Shown: positions 5,875-5,899 of the stretch, piece by piece
How positions within the stretch are numbered: the stretch's first letter is position 1
Layout of the letters: each line of letters starts with the position of its first letter
Source: Victivallales bacterium Lenti_02
Lineage (GTDB): Bacteria > Verrucomicrobiota > Lentisphaeria > Oligosphaerales > Lenti-02
Assembly (NCBI GenBank): GCA_001603055.1
Contig: LVAZ01000178.1
Coordinates: 1-5,899, forward strand
DNA length: 5,899 nt
Direction of reading: 5' to 3'
The notes under the pieces: generated by a model
The model's input: the letters and a program-made list of their open reading frames with translations, nothing else
The model's database searches: none
Told to the model about the DNA's origin: nothing
Program-made: the position numbers and the translations under genes

Positions 5875-5899
5875 CCCAACCCGTTGATTCTTCGGTTTT

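Noticed and set aside
5802..5879. An N-terminal extension of the lyase to ATG 5879
   Set aside because: It would place 26 polar and basic residues before a clean signal peptide and has no better ribosome site; the ATG at 5801 has GGAG at 8 nt.
1..5899. CRISPR array, tRNA, rRNA, transposase, toxin-antitoxin or phage defence genes
   Set aside because: No regularly spaced repeats of suitable length, RNA gene signatures or matching protein motifs were found; the coding content is fully explained by four metabolic genes.

Overview
This is a GC-rich bacterial window with four protein-coding genes: one cut by the left edge and three complete. The composition is strongly GC-biased, which explains many long shadow frames, including one of 931 codons antisense to the largest gene. 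Three traits loosely suggest a pectin-degrading environmental bacterium of the Planctomycetes/Verrucomicrobia/Lentisphaerae sphere or the Acidobacteria. These are a secreted multi-domain rhamnogalacturonan lyase, a signal peptide ending in Ala-Ala-Gln, and a 9-bp GTCCATYCC tandem repeat. This assignment is an inference; no rRNA or marker gene is present.

Layout: the + strand carries the C-terminal end of an NAD-dependent epimerase/dehydratase (2-244), an inositol monophosphatase-family phosphatase (309-1085), and a short xylose-isomerase-like TIM-barrel sugar isomerase (1320-2357). The - strand carries a 1118-residue secreted polysaccharide lyase family 11 rhamnogalacturonan lyase (5801 down to 2445) with carbohydrate-binding-like domains on both sides of its beta-propeller. 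The isomerase and lyase genes converge on a strong, apparently bidirectional terminator (2378-2419).

The intergenic DNA is the most unusual part. Two separate gaps, epimerase/phosphatase and the leader of the isomerase, carry inverted repeats with the same outer arms: TGATTGGCA on the left and CCCAAT on the right. Their GC-rich inner hairpins differ completely. They look like two members of a small structured repeat family or a regulatory element. The gap after the phosphatase carries a four-unit 9-bp tandem repeat.

The second point of interest is the isomerase. It keeps the xylose isomerase catalytic His and most metal ligands, but the position aligned with Asp245 of the Streptomyces enzyme is His238, the ligand type found in L-rhamnose isomerase and D-tagatose 3-epimerase-type enzymes. 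Next to a lyase that attacks the rhamnose/galacturonate backbone of pectin, this raises the possibility that it acts on a pectin-derived sugar rather than xylose. The genes are convergent, not co-transcribed, so the link rests on proximity only. I found no CRISPR array, tRNA, rRNA, insertion sequence or defence system.
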